Counted from the first letter of the stretch, positions 22,286 to 31,479 are shown. The stretch: 37,068 nt of DNA from an uncultured Coprococcus sp. (GCA_900548215.1 URJI01000014.1:1-37068), one strand, 5' to 3'. Numbers and translations: made by a program. The notes: generated by a model from the letters alone, not told the origin.

Positions 22286-22711
22286 ATGATAGCACTTGGA
22301 TGTGATCATGGCGGTTATGAGCTTATGCAGGAGGTTATAAAGCACCTCGAGGAACGTGGATTTGAGTACAAGAATTTTGGATGTTACAGCACCGAGTCTG
22401 TGGATTATCCTGTATATGGACAGGCTGCAGCAAAGGCTGTTGCATCAGGAGAATGCGACAGGGGAATTATTATATGTGGAACAGGAATAGGAATATCTAT
22501 CTCTGCAAACAAGATTAAGGGAATAAGAGCTGCCCTGTGTCATGATTGTTTCTCAGCACAGGCGACAAGAGAGCATAACGATGCAAATATGCTGGCAATG
22601 GGAGCCAGAGTTATAGGACCGGGACTTGCCCTGAAGATAGTAGACATCTTCCTCGATACCCCATTCTCAAACGACGAGCGCCACATAAGAAGAATCGGAA
22701 TGATAGAGTGA
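22286..22711 (+). CDS. rpiB: Ribose-5-phosphate isomerase B
   Basis: Interconverts ribulose 5-phosphate and ribose 5-phosphate in the pentose phosphate pathway. 141 residues, typical RpiB/LacAB length. MIALGCDHGGYELM at the N-terminus, CGTGIGISISANK with the catalytic Cys, and REHNDANMLAMGARV are all characteristic. The RpiB call is favoured over galactose 6-phosphate isomerase because it is a single gene. GGAGG precedes the ATG; a terminator follows. Confidence 0.95.
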   Translation: MIALGCDHGGYELMQEVIKHLEERGFEYKNFGCYSTESVDYPVYGQAAAKAVASGECDRGIIICGTGIGISISANKIKGIRAALCHDCFSAQATREHNDANMLAMGARVIGPGLALKIVDIFLDTPFSNDERHIRRIGMIE

Positions 22712-22732
22712 TATCATGCGCATGCTTTACAT

Positions 22733-22781
22733 AAAAAAGAACCCATAACAGTTTGGTCAAGACTGCTATGGGTTCTTTTTT
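22733..22781 (+). terminator. Rho-independent terminator after rpiB
   Basis: AAAAAAGAACCCATAACAGT (22733-22752), a 9-base loop, ACTGCTATGGGTTCTTTTTT (22762-22781): 19 of 20 positions pair. The remaining AT-rich space to 23093 has TTGACA at 22985-22990 without a convincing -10, so the ATPase operon promoter is not pinned down. Confidence 0.92.
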
Positions 22782-23093
22782 ATATGGTATTCGTCATATT
22801 ATTCAAATAATCTGGTCAAATACCAATTAAAAGGAAGAAAAATGATTAATGGATAAACATAAGTATTATCAACATAGTCACATTGTACATTAACAATAAA
22901 AAAATATCAAGGGGGTTGTACAAACTTTACAAAATGTTTATTTACATTACAGCATTATCATTATAAAATAATACTACATGAGTTTTGACATAATAATATA
23001 AAGTGATGATTTGCTAAAGTGCCTGATATAACAGAAGCTTTTGGAAACATGATCTGAAGTTGAAGTTCATAGTAAATATAAGGGAGGAATAGT

Positions 23094-23411
23094 ATGCTGC
23101 AGGAGACTATGAAAGCTATAACTGATGCGGAATCACAGGCTGATGAGATAGTGAGGAAAGCGAAGGAAGAAGCGGATTATAAGATAGCTGCTGCAAAGAA
23201 AGAGGCGGCGGGCATGATAGCAGCTGCCGGGGCAGATGCAAAGGACGGCATGAAGAATGCTGAGGCTGAGCAGAAAGCGGAAGAGGACAAGCTGACTGTA
23301 AAAGCCATTGATCTGGCGACTGCGGAGGCTGGACGCCTCAAGGAAAAAGCCGCGCAGCAGGAGAAAGCTGTCATTGATATGATAATTGCTGAGCTGACCA
23401 GGCAGGCGTGA
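23094..23411 (+). CDS. V-type ATPase peripheral stalk subunit H
   Basis: 105-residue, nearly all-helical Ala/Glu/Lys-rich protein (QADEIVRKAKEEADYKIAAA, then AEAEQKAEEDKL) with heptad repeats, as in the small stalk subunit that pairs with subunit E (called H, G or NtpF in different species). First gene of the nine-gene V-ATPase operon and the usual neighbour of subunit I. Identification rests mostly on size, coiled-coil pattern and position. Confidence 0.85.
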   Translation: MLQETMKAITDAESQADEIVRKAKEEADYKIAAAKKEAAGMIAAAGADAKDGMKNAEAEQKAEEDKLTVKAIDLATAEAGRLKEKAAQQEKAVIDMIIAELTRQA

Positions 23412-23449
23412 CTGCAAAACAATAATTAAAGTAGAAAGGGGGTAGACAT

Positions 23450-25477
23450 ATGGCGGTACTTCCTATGAAGAAGATCACGATCTGTGCCATGAAGCGTGAG
23501 AGAAAGGCGATACTCGAGAAGCTGCAGGCTCTGGGCATGGTGGAGATTGAGACAGGAAGTCAGGAGACAGATGACTTTAAGAAGATGAACACCAACACCC
23601 AGCGCGCCAAGTACGAGAAACGTGCGCAGGACACAGATGGGGCATTGGAGATACTCGACAGGTATGTTCCAGAGAAGACGTCCCTGTTTTCCAGTCTCGA
23701 AGGAAGACGGGAAGTAGACAAGGATGACATCCGGCACATAATTGACAACAGACTGGAGTACAATCGCAAGGTAAAGAAGATACTGGAGATGAACAAAGAC
23801 ATCGCCAGCTGTGAAGCGGGCATAGTGAAATGTCAGATCGCCATAGAAGGACTTGCTCCATGGATGAACATGGACATTCCGATAAATACCACTGAGACGG
23901 AAAAGACGGAGGTTCTTATAGGAACTATGCCTCCGGGATATACAGAGACGTCGGTGGAGCTTCTCATACAGGAGAAGGATTCTGAACTAAAGGCATTTAC
24001 GGTTAGTGTGATTGGTTCAGATAAAGATCAGACCTGTATGGTGGTCATTGCGTTAAAGACGATATCTGGGGAAGTGGAGGAGATATTGAGATCCCACGGA
24101 TTTACGAAGATATCGTATTTTTCAAGAAGAACTCCGGCTGATAAGGCGGAGAAGTATAGGGAGGATATACGGGAATTTGAACAGTGGGTAGAGGACAAAA
24201 AAAATGCCCTCACGGAACTGGCGGAAGACCGGGGAAAACTGAAAGAACTTGCCGATTATTACAGGATACGTGCTGACAAATATCAGGTTCTCGGAAGTCT
24301 GCTTCAGTCAAAGAGCACATTTGTCATATCGGGTTATGTGCTGGCGAGAGATGCAGATAAGGTTGTACAGATACTGAACGATGAATTCAGTGTCATGACA
24401 GATATAAGTGATGTACCGGATGATGAGACGGCACCTGTACAGTTACAGAATCCAAAGATGTTTGCATCCGCAGAGGGAGTTCTGGAATCGTTTGGACTTC
24501 CCGGCAAAGGAGAGATGGACCCGACCACGCCGATGGCGATATTTTATATATTCCTGTTCGGACTGATGCTGTCAGATGCGGCATATGGACTCATCATATT
24601 CCTGGCGTGCTTTATTCTGATAAAGAAATTCCCGAAGATGGACAGTGCACTTGCCAAATCGCTGAGGCTGTTCATGTACTGTGGTATATCAACACTTATA
24701 TGGGGAATATTATTTGGCGGTTTCTTTGGAGACCTGATAACTGTAGTGTCCAGGACATTCTTTCATCATGAGGTGACATTTGCACCGGTGTGGTTTGCAC
24801 CGCTTGACAATCCTATGAAGCTGCTGCTTTATTCGCTGTTGTTTGGATTGATACACCTGTTTGGAGGTCTGGCTTTAAAGGGATATATGTGTCTTAAGAA
24901 GAAAGATGTAAAAGCATTTATATGTGATGTGCTTTCGTGGTTCATGCTCATAACAGGGCTTGTGCTCATGCTCGTGCCGACAGAGCTTTTTGCATCAATT
25001 GCGCAGATGCAGTTCAATTTCCCGGATTGGCTGAAGACTACAAGCTATGGTCTGGCGATAGCTGGAGCTGCGATCATAGTGCTCATGTCGGGAAGAGACC
25101 ACAAGAATCCGGTGCTCAGACTTGCACTTGGACTGTATGACATTTACAACTTGACGGGATGGCTGTCAGATCTGCTGTCATACTCAAGACTTCTGGCACT
25201 TGGCCTTGCCACAGGAGTAATCGCACAGGTTATAAATCAGATGGGAAGCATGGCTGGCGACGGAGTATTTGGAGCGGTAGTGTTCATACTCGTATTCATA
25301 GTTGGACATCTGTTCAATCTGGCTATAAACATGCTCGGTGCATACGTGCATACATGCCGTCTGCAGTATGTAGAGTTCTTCGGCAAGTTCTATGAAGGCG
25401 GTGGTAATCCATTCAAACCGTTCAGGGAGAACACAAAATATGTGGACATTGTAAATGGCACTGAGGCACAGAAATAA
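23450..25477 (+). CDS. ntpI: V-type ATPase membrane subunit I
   Basis: 675-residue stator subunit (a-subunit equivalent). The N-terminal half is soluble and helical, and the C-terminal half (about 360-650) has seven to eight membrane helices, including FGLMLSDAAYGLII, LFGGFFGDLI and SYSRLLALGLATGVIAQV with the conserved membrane Arg that serves ion translocation. The end PFKPFRENTKY is typical. ATG 23450 follows GAAAGGGGG. Confidence 0.95.
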   Translation: MAVLPMKKITICAMKRERKAILEKLQALGMVEIETGSQETDDFKKMNTNTQRAKYEKRAQDTDGALEILDRYVPEKTSLFSSLEGRREVDKDDIRHIIDNRLEYNRKVKKILEMNKDIASCEAGIVKCQIAIEGLAPWMNMDIPINTTETEKTEVLIGTMPPGYTETSVELLIQEKDSELKAFTVSVIGSDKDQTCMVVIALKTISGEVEEILRSHGFTKISYFSRRTPADKAEKYREDIREFEQWVEDKKNALTELAEDRGKLKELADYYRIRADKYQVLGSLLQSKSTFVISGYVLARDADKVVQILNDEFSVMTDISDVPDDETAPVQLQNPKMFASAEGVLESFGLPGKGEMDPTTPMAIFYIFLFGLMLSDAAYGLIIFLACFILIKKFPKMDSALAKSLRLFMYCGISTLIWGILFGGFFGDLITVVSRTFFHHEVTFAPVWFAPLDNPMKLLLYSLLFGLIHLFGGLALKGYMCLKKKDVKAFICDVLSWFMLITGLVLMLVPTELFASIAQMQFNFPDWLKTTSYGLAIAGAAIIVLMSGRDHKNPVLRLALGLYDIYNLTGWLSDLLSYSRLLALGLATGVIAQVINQMGSMAGDGVFGAVVFILVFIVGHLFNLAINMLGAYVHTCRLQYVEFFGKFYEGGGNPFKPFRENTKYVDIVNGTEAQK

Positions 25478-25504
25478 AGATATTATTTAGGAGGAGAAAA
25501 TATT

Positions 25505-25978
25505 ATGACAATGGGAACAGTTTTGGCATTAGTGGGAGCTGCACTGGCAGTTATACTTGCAGGTATGGGATCTGCATATGGAGTAGGAGTTGCAGGACAG
25601 GCAGCAGCAGGAGTAGTAAGTGAAGATCCAAGCAAATTCGCAAAGGTTCTTATTATCCAGCTTCTTCCGGGTACACAGGGTATCTACGGACTTCTGGTTG
25701 GATTCATCGCACTTTCAAATATTGGAATCCTTTCAGGAACACCAAAGGAGCTCACAGTGGCTCAGGGACTTATGATGCTCGCAGCATGTCTGCCTATAGC
25801 AGTTGTAGGTCTTGTATCAGCAATGCATCAGGGAAAGACAGCAGTTGCAGCGGTTGGAATCGTAGTAAAGAAGCCGGATCAGTTTGGTAAGGCAATGCTT
25901 TTCCCAGCCATGGTTGAGACATACGCAATCCTTGCACTTCTGGTGTCAATACTCGCTGTAAATGGAATTAAACTTTAA
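25505..25978 (+). CDS. ntpK: V-type ATPase rotor subunit K (proteolipid)
   Basis: 157 residues, two fused helical hairpins forming the ion-carrying ring. One carboxylate per pair: Glu138 in PAMVETYAIL; the first hairpin has Gln58 in LPGTQGIYG. Residues Leu54, Thr57, Gln58, Gln109 (HQGK) and Glu138 match the sodium-binding set of the Enterococcus hirae K ring (Leu61, Thr64, Gln65, Gln110, Glu139), so a sodium-coupled enzyme is likely. AGGAGG precedes ATG 25505. A repeated GC-rich segment lies between this gene and subunit E. Confidence 0.96.
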   Translation: MTMGTVLALVGAALAVILAGMGSAYGVGVAGQAAAGVVSEDPSKFAKVLIIQLLPGTQGIYGLLVGFIALSNIGILSGTPKELTVAQGLMMLAACLPIAVVGLVSAMHQGKTAVAAVGIVVKKPDQFGKAMLFPAMVETYAILALLVSILAVNGIKL

Positions 25979-26082
25979 TTTTCGTAAGGAGGACCCGCGT
26001 AAGCGGGAGATCCCTTGCGAATATGCATGCGCCGCGCGCTGCGCCTATTCATGCGCATGCTCAATTATTTTCGTAAGGAGGA
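25978..26082 (+). repeat. 16-base direct repeats flanking a 73-base GC-rich hairpin segment
   Basis: ATTTTCGTAAGGAGGA occurs at 25978-25993 and again at 26067-26082. The second copy provides the ribosome site of subunit E. Between them lie CCCGC-GTAA-GCGGG (25994-26007) and an inverted GCATGCGC (26025-26032)/GCGCATGC (26053-26060). The segment is visibly more GC-rich than its surroundings. Confidence 0.8.
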
Positions 26083-26094
26083 GGATGTACTTTT

Positions 26095-26697
26095 ATGACA
26101 GGATTGGAAACAATCGTAGAACAGATTCTCCAGGAAGCCAGACAGAATGCAGATGAGATAAGTGCCAAGGCCGATAGAAATGTTGATTCCATCATTGCAA
26201 ATGCAAAGAAGACTGTAGACAAGATGAATGCAGAGTCAGCGGAAAAACTTGCACAGGCGGAAAAGGCCGGGGTGTTCAGAGCAAAGTCGTCATCTGAGTT
26301 AAAAAAGAGACAGACAGTGCTCCGGGCAAAGCAAGCGATCATAACTGATATGCTTGATAAGGCTTATGCTCATATGCTTAGTCTTCCTGATGAAGAATAT
26401 TTTGATATAATTTTGAAATGTCTTAATAATTCTGTTCAGAAGAAGAGTGGAACTATGATATTCTCGGCCAAGGACAGAGGGAGGCTTACCCCGGATGTGG
26501 AGACTGAGATTGGCAGGATAGCCACAGCGCATGGCGGTTTGCTTGCTATATCAGACGAATGTTGCGACATTGAGGGTGGATTTGTGCTTTCCTATGGCGG
26601 AATAGAAGAGAATTGTTCATTTAAGGCATTGTTTGATGCAAATAAGGAGAGCCTGGCAGATAAGGTGAATCATTTCTTATTTGCCGACAGCGAATAG
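26095..26697 (+). CDS. ntpE: V-type ATPase peripheral stalk subunit E
   Basis: 200 residues. The long N-terminal helix (IVEQILQEARQNADEISAKADRN, in Ala/Lys/Glu-rich heptads) followed by a globular end (GGFVLSYGGIEENCSFKAL) is the E-subunit plan; it pairs with subunit H to hold the catalytic head. ATG 26095 follows AAGGAGGAGG from the second copy of the direct repeat. Confidence 0.92.
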   Translation: MTGLETIVEQILQEARQNADEISAKADRNVDSIIANAKKTVDKMNAESAEKLAQAEKAGVFRAKSSSELKKRQTVLRAKQAIITDMLDKAYAHMLSLPDEEYFDIILKCLNNSVQKKSGTMIFSAKDRGRLTPDVETEIGRIATAHGGLLAISDECCDIEGGFVLSYGGIEENCSFKALFDANKESLADKVNHFLFADSE

Positions 26698-26711
26698 TTG
26701 GAGGTAGGCAG

Positions 26712-27683
26712 ATGGCAGACAAATATATATATGCGGTTGCCAGGGTCAGGGCTCTTGAGATGTCACTGTTTTCGCAGGCGATCATAGAGCAGCTGATAGC
26801 AATGGACACCTACAAGAAGGCTGTTCAGTTTATCAGAGAAAAAGGCTGGGGCGACAGCGATTCATCCAAAATGGATGAGGATGAGATATTGAATGCTGAG
26901 GTGGAGAAGACCTGGGCGGCGGTGTCAGAGATGGTTGATGACATGGCTGTATTTGACGTGATAAGGATGCCGGATTTGTTCCACAATCTCAAAGCAGCCA
27001 TAAAGACAGTAGTTGCAGGAGAGACACCGGCAAAAGTTTTTTTCGACAATGCGCAGATAAATGGTGAGCAGATGCTGGCGATAGTCAGGGATAAGGCATG
27101 GGACAGACTGCCAGAATACATGAGAGAGTGTGCGGTATCTTCGTGGGAGACCATGGTACATGCCGGAGATGGACAGATGTGTGATGCCATTATAGACAGA
27201 GGAACGCTTAACGCCATCAAGGCTGTAGCAAAAAAGGCAAATGATCCTCTTCTTCGAGACTATGCGGAGACAACTGTGGCTGTGGCTGACATCAAGATCG
27301 CTGTCAGGGCAATGAAGACCGGAAAAAACATTGATTTCATGGAGCGTGCCATGGCAGAGTGCGACACAATTGATGTTGACAGACTTTCTGCTGCAGCGGT
27401 TGCCGGTATGGAGGAGATACAGAGATATCTTGCTGATACACAGTATGCTGAGGGGGCGGACGCACTGGCATCTTCTGCATCAGCATTTGAGAGATGGTGT
27501 GACAACAGGATCATAGAGACCATAAAGCCTCAGAAATATAACCCATTTACTGTGGGACCTATAGTTGCGTATATTCTGGCAAGGCTTAACGAGATAAAGA
27601 CAGTCAGGATCATATTGACGTGCAAACTGAATCAGCTTCCGGAGGATGCAATCAGGGAAAGGGTAAGGGAGATGTATGTATAA
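26712..27683 (+). CDS. ntpC: V-type ATPase subunit C
   Basis: 323 residues, all-helical. This subunit (d-type) couples the central shaft to the K ring. Start MADKYIYAVARVRALEMSLF, and the end NPFTVGPIVAYILARLNEIKTVRIIL is the family signature. GGAGG precedes ATG 26712. Overlaps the start of subunit F by 8 bases. Confidence 0.95.
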   Translation: MADKYIYAVARVRALEMSLFSQAIIEQLIAMDTYKKAVQFIREKGWGDSDSSKMDEDEILNAEVEKTWAAVSEMVDDMAVFDVIRMPDLFHNLKAAIKTVVAGETPAKVFFDNAQINGEQMLAIVRDKAWDRLPEYMRECAVSSWETMVHAGDGQMCDAIIDRGTLNAIKAVAKKANDPLLRDYAETTVAVADIKIAVRAMKTGKNIDFMERAMAECDTIDVDRLSAAAVAGMEEIQRYLADTQYAEGADALASSASAFERWCDNRIIETIKPQKYNPFTVGPIVAYILARLNEIKTVRIILTCKLNQLPEDAIRERVREMYV

Positions 27684-27996
27684 GATAGCTGTGATGGGTG
27701 ATTATGACAGCATATACGGATTTGCAACCCTGGGTCTGGACACATTTCCTGTGAAGAATCCGGACTATGCGGCAGCACAGTTGAAGAGGCTGGCAGAGGA
27801 AGATTATGCAGTTATATATATGACAGAAGCTCTTGCAGAAGAGCTTTCAAAGGAGATAGATAAATACAGAGAGGTTATGAAGCCTGCAATCATTCTCATA
27901 CCGGGAATATCGGGCAATACAGGAGCGGGTATAGCAGGAGTTAAGAAATCCGTTGAGCAGGCAGTAGGCTCAGACATATTATTTAATGAAGAATAA
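27676..27996 (+). CDS. ntpG: V-type ATPase subunit F
   Basis: 106-residue central-shaft subunit. Start MYKIAVMGDYDSIYGFATLG, and IILIPGISGNTGAGIAGVKKSVEQAVG near the end are characteristic. Translated with an 8-base overlap after subunit C. Named F here; in Enterococcus hirae the equivalent gene is ntpG. Confidence 0.93.
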   Translation: MYKIAVMGDYDSIYGFATLGLDTFPVKNPDYAAAQLKRLAEEDYAVIYMTEALAEELSKEIDKYREVMKPAIILIPGISGNTGAGIAGVKKSVEQAVGSDILFNEE

Positions 27997-28024
27997 TTAG
28001 AAAATAATGGTGAAACGAGCGGAT

Positions 28025-28110
28025 ATAGGTAATTGCGAAATCGGTATAATTCGATTTTGATATACTAAACTGCCTCAATCATATCGGAAAGAGGATTCGC
28101 AATTATCTAT
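28025..28110 (+). repeat. Palindromic element between subunits F and A
   Basis: ATAGGTAATTGCGAA (28025-28039) pairs with TTCGCAATTATCTAT (28096-28110), with one G-U pair in RNA. Inside are shorter inverted repeats. It resembles in its ends the element at 31291-31410 (common pattern TAGGYAATTNNGAA). It forms the leader of the subunit A gene. Confidence 0.7.
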
Positions 28111-28147
28111 GGAGCGAGTGAGTATAGAAGGGAGCGTGAGCTGTTAA

Positions 28148-29911
28148 GTGGCTACAGGAAAGATTAAGAAGGTCGCCGGACCACTGGTCATCGCTGAGGG
28201 CATGCGTGATGCAAATATGTACGACGTGGTGCGTGTAAGTGAGAGCAGACTTATCGGCGAGATCATAGAGATGCACGGAGATCAGGCATCAGTTCAGGTA
28301 TACGAGGAGACATCAGGACTTGCACCGGGAGCACCAGTCGAGTCAACGGGAATGCCTCTGTCAGTTGAGCTGGGACCGGGACTTATAAGCAGTATATATG
28401 ATGGAATCCAGAGACCGCTGGATGACATCATGAAGATATGTGGCAATAACCTGAAGCGAGGAGTTGAAGTACCATCGCTGAAGAGAGATATCAAGTGGAC
28501 ATTTGTTCCGACTGCCAAGGTGGGCGATAAGGTGTCGGCAGGCGATGTGATAGGAACAGTTCAGGAGACTGTGGTCGTCACACAGAAGATTATGGTGCCT
28601 TATGGTGAGACAGGAACCATCAAAGAGATAAAGGCAGGAGAATTCACAGTTGAGGAGACTGTGTGTGTGGTTGAGACAGACAAGGGTGACAGGGAGCTGA
28701 CACTCATGCAGAAGTGGCCGGTTCGTAAGGGCCGTCCATATCAGGAAAAGATACCACCGGTTATGCCACTTATCACAGGACAGAGAGTTGTGGATACATT
28801 CTTCCCTATCGCAAAGGGTGGTGTGGCTGCGGTTCCCGGACCTTTCGGAAGCGGCAAGACAGTCATCCAGCACCAGCTTGCAAAGTGGGCTGAGGCGGAT
28901 ATCGTTGTCTACATCGGATGCGGAGAGCGTGGAAATGAGATGACAGATGTTCTGAACGAGTTTCCAGAGCTGAAGGATCCGAAGACAGGACATTCACTCA
29001 TGCAGAGAACAGTCCTCATAGCCAACACATCGGATATGCCGGTTGCGGCCAGAGAGGCATCTATATATACAGGTATAACTATAGCTGAGTATTTCCGTGA
29101 TATGGGTTACTCGGTGGCACTCATGGCGGATTCCACATCGCGTTGGGCTGAGGCGCTCAGAGAGATGTCAGGACGTCTGCAGGAGATGCCTGGTGAGGAG
29201 GGTTATCCTGCTTACCTCGGTTCAAGACTTGCGCAGTTCTACGAGAGAGCCGGAATGGTCAAAACTCTCGGCAGTGAGGGAAGAACCGGTGCGCTGTCGG
29301 TTATCGGTGCGGTTTCTCCTCCGGGTGGAGATATCTCCGAGCCGGTTTCGCAGGCTACACTTCGAATCGTCAAGGTATTCTGGGGACTGGATTCATCGCT
29401 TGCGTACAAGAGACATTTCCCTGCCATCAACTGGCTGACCTCATACTCTCTGTATGTGGACAATATGGGCAAATGGTTCGAGGAAAATGTAAATGAAAAG
29501 TTCATGGTCGATAGACAGAAGATGATGACCCTGCTTCAGGAGGAAGCAGAGCTCGATGAGATCGTTAAGATGGTAGGTATGGATGCCCTTTCAGCGGGAG
29601 ACCGACTGAAGATGGAGGCGGCGAGATCCATCAGAGAGGATTTTCTTCACCAGAACTCATTCCATGATGTGGACACATACACACCGCTTCACAAGCAGTT
29701 TTTGATGATGGAGCTCATCATGGCATTTTATGAGGAGTCGGCGCAGGCTCTTGCCGGTGGGGCAAGCATAAGAAATATTCTGAACATGCCGATCAGAGAA
29801 AAGATCGGACGATTCAAATATGTGCTTCCTGAGAATGTGGATGAAGAGTACGAGAAGATATCCAAGGAGCTTGACAAAGAGCTTCAGGAAGCTATAGAGA
29901 AGGAGGACTAA
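28148..29911 (+). CDS. ntpA: V-type ATPase catalytic subunit A
   Basis: 587 residues, the catalytic ATP-hydrolysing subunit. Walker A GPFGSGKTVIQHQL, Walker B region SVALMADSTSRW, and VSPPGGDISEPVSQ are all present, with the non-homologous insert region typical of A subunits. GTG 28148 is the start (MATGKIKKVAGP), with GGGAG 13 bases upstream. This spacing is long and may reduce its translation. Followed by subunit B after 4 bases. Confidence 0.97.
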   Translation: MATGKIKKVAGPLVIAEGMRDANMYDVVRVSESRLIGEIIEMHGDQASVQVYEETSGLAPGAPVESTGMPLSVELGPGLISSIYDGIQRPLDDIMKICGNNLKRGVEVPSLKRDIKWTFVPTAKVGDKVSAGDVIGTVQETVVVTQKIMVPYGETGTIKEIKAGEFTVEETVCVVETDKGDRELTLMQKWPVRKGRPYQEKIPPVMPLITGQRVVDTFFPIAKGGVAAVPGPFGSGKTVIQHQLAKWAEADIVVYIGCGERGNEMTDVLNEFPELKDPKTGHSLMQRTVLIANTSDMPVAAREASIYTGITIAEYFRDMGYSVALMADSTSRWAEALREMSGRLQEMPGEEGYPAYLGSRLAQFYERAGMVKTLGSEGRTGALSVIGAVSPPGGDISEPVSQATLRIVKVFWGLDSSLAYKRHFPAINWLTSYSLYVDNMGKWFEENVNEKFMVDRQKMMTLLQEEAELDEIVKMVGMDALSAGDRLKMEAARSIREDFLHQNSFHDVDTYTPLHKQFLMMELIMAFYEESAQALAGGASIRNILNMPIREKIGRFKYVLPENVDEEYEKISKELDKELQEAIEKED

Positions 29912-29915
29912 GACT

Positions 29916-31286
29916 ATGCCAAAGGAATACAGAACGATACAGGAAGTTGCTGGTCCTCTGATGCTGGTGCACGGAGTTGAGAATGTAGCTTATGATGAGC
30001 TGGGTGAGATTGAGTTGGCGGACGGCGAGATCAGACGATGTAAGGTCCTTGAGATAAATGGCGAGGACGCCCTGGTACAGCTCTTTGAGAATTCAACAGG
30101 TATCAATCTTTCAAACAGCAAGGTAAGATTCCTTGGAAGGAGTATGGAGCTCGGCGTATCAGAAGATATGCTTGGCCGTGTATTTGACGGACTTGGAAGA
30201 CCTATAGATGGTGGTCCTGAGATACTTCCAGATGAGAGAAGAGATATCAACGGTCTGCCGATGAATCCGGCTGCCAGGAACTATCCGTCTGAGTTTATTC
30301 AGACAGGTATATCAGCCATAGACGGACTAAACACGCTGGTAAGAGGCCAGAAGCTGCCTATATTCTCGGCTTCAGGACTTCCGCACAGCCAGCTTGCAGC
30401 ACAGATAGCAAGACAGGCAAAGGTGCGCGGAACAGATGAGCCATTTGCCGTCGTATTTGCAGCCATGGGTATCACATTTGAGGAGGCAAACTTCTTCACA
30501 GAGAGCTTCAAGGAGACTGGTGCCATAGACAGAACAGTCCTCTTCATCAACCTGGCAAATGATCCTGCGGTTGAGCGTATCGCCACACCTAGAATGGCAC
30601 TTACCGCCGCTGAGTATCTTGCATTCGAGAAGAACATGCACGTTCTGGTAATCCTCACGGATATCACGAACTATGCGGATGCACTTCGTGAGGTATCAGC
30701 TGCAAGAAAAGAGGTTCCGGGACGCCGTGGTTATCCTGGATACATGTACACTGATCTGGCAACTCTGTACGAGAGAGCAGGAAGACAGAAGGGCAAGAAT
30801 GGAAGTATCACCATGATACCGATCCTGACTATGCCCGAGGATGACAAGACTCATCCTATACCTGACCTTACGGGATATATCACGGAGGGGCAGATCATTC
30901 TCTCAAGAGAGCTGTACAGAAAGGGAATCACACCGCCTATCGATGTACTTCCATCACTGTCCAGACTTAAGGATAAGGGAACCGGTGAGGGCAAGACCAG
31001 AGGAGATCACGCCAGCACCATGAACCAGTTATTTGCCGCTTATTCAAGAGGAAAGGATGCCAAGGAGCTCATGACTATCCTGGGTGAGTCGGCACTTTCG
31101 GATATAGATATCATATATGCAAAGTTTGCAGAGGCATTTGAGAAGGAGTATGTATCCCAGGGGTACGGCACCGACAGAAATATTGAGGAGACACTTGCCA
31201 TAGGCTGGAAGCTTCTTTCTATTCTTCCTAGAGCCGAACTGAAGCGTATCGACGACAAGTGGCTTGACATGTATTACGGAAAGTAG
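29916..31286 (+). CDS. ntpB: V-type ATPase non-catalytic subunit B
   Basis: 456 residues, the nucleotide-binding-like partner of A. It lacks a full Walker A (SASGLPHSQLAAQI), as B subunits do, and has VILTDITNYADALREVSAARKEVPGRRGYPGYMYTDLATLYERAG. Start MPKEYRTIQEVAGPLML. Ends at 31286, just before the second palindromic element. Confidence 0.97.
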   Translation: MPKEYRTIQEVAGPLMLVHGVENVAYDELGEIELADGEIRRCKVLEINGEDALVQLFENSTGINLSNSKVRFLGRSMELGVSEDMLGRVFDGLGRPIDGGPEILPDERRDINGLPMNPAARNYPSEFIQTGISAIDGLNTLVRGQKLPIFSASGLPHSQLAAQIARQAKVRGTDEPFAVVFAAMGITFEEANFFTESFKETGAIDRTVLFINLANDPAVERIATPRMALTAAEYLAFEKNMHVLVILTDITNYADALREVSAARKEVPGRRGYPGYMYTDLATLYERAGRQKGKNGSITMIPILTMPEDDKTHPIPDLTGYITEGQIILSRELYRKGITPPIDVLPSLSRLKDKGTGEGKTRGDHASTMNQLFAAYSRGKDAKELMTILGESALSDIDIIYAKFAEAFEKEYVSQGYGTDRNIEETLAIGWKLLSILPRAELKRIDDKWLDMYYGK

Positions 31287-31290
31287 TGGG

Positions 31291-31410
31291 TAGGCAATTT
31301 TGAAAGATGTAGGTTGTGTTCGTCCCCATTGCGGCATATATTGCCAACCGGGGGTCGCTTCCGCTTGCCGCAATGGGGACGCAATTAAATGTACGACATT
31401 CAAAATTGCC
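31291..31410 (+). repeat. Near-perfect 120-base palindromic element between subunits B and D
   Basis: Outer arms GGCAATTTTGAA (31293-31304) and TTCAAAATTGCC (31399-31410) are perfect. Inner arms CGTCCCCATTGCGGCA (31321-31336) and TGCCGCAATGGGGACG (31366-31381) are perfect over 16 bases. The spacer arms pair partly, giving one long hairpin. No open frame. It looks like a miniature palindromic element or a strong RNA hairpin in the operon. Confidence 0.85.
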
Positions 31411-31479
31411 ATATACACGTTGTCTTTGTAATACATGTCAAATAGCTGGAAAATATATTTGGAAGAAAGGAGAAGACAG

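Noticed and set aside
22985..23012. TTGACA before the V-ATPase operon as a promoter
   Set aside because: The hexamer is perfect, but no acceptable -10 lies 16 to 18 bases downstream, so it is not listed as a feature.
25962..26156. 64-residue frame with several Cys across the K/E junction
   Set aside because: It overlaps the ends of both flanking genes and the hairpin repeats; its Cys arise from GC-rich repeat sequence, with no ribosome site.
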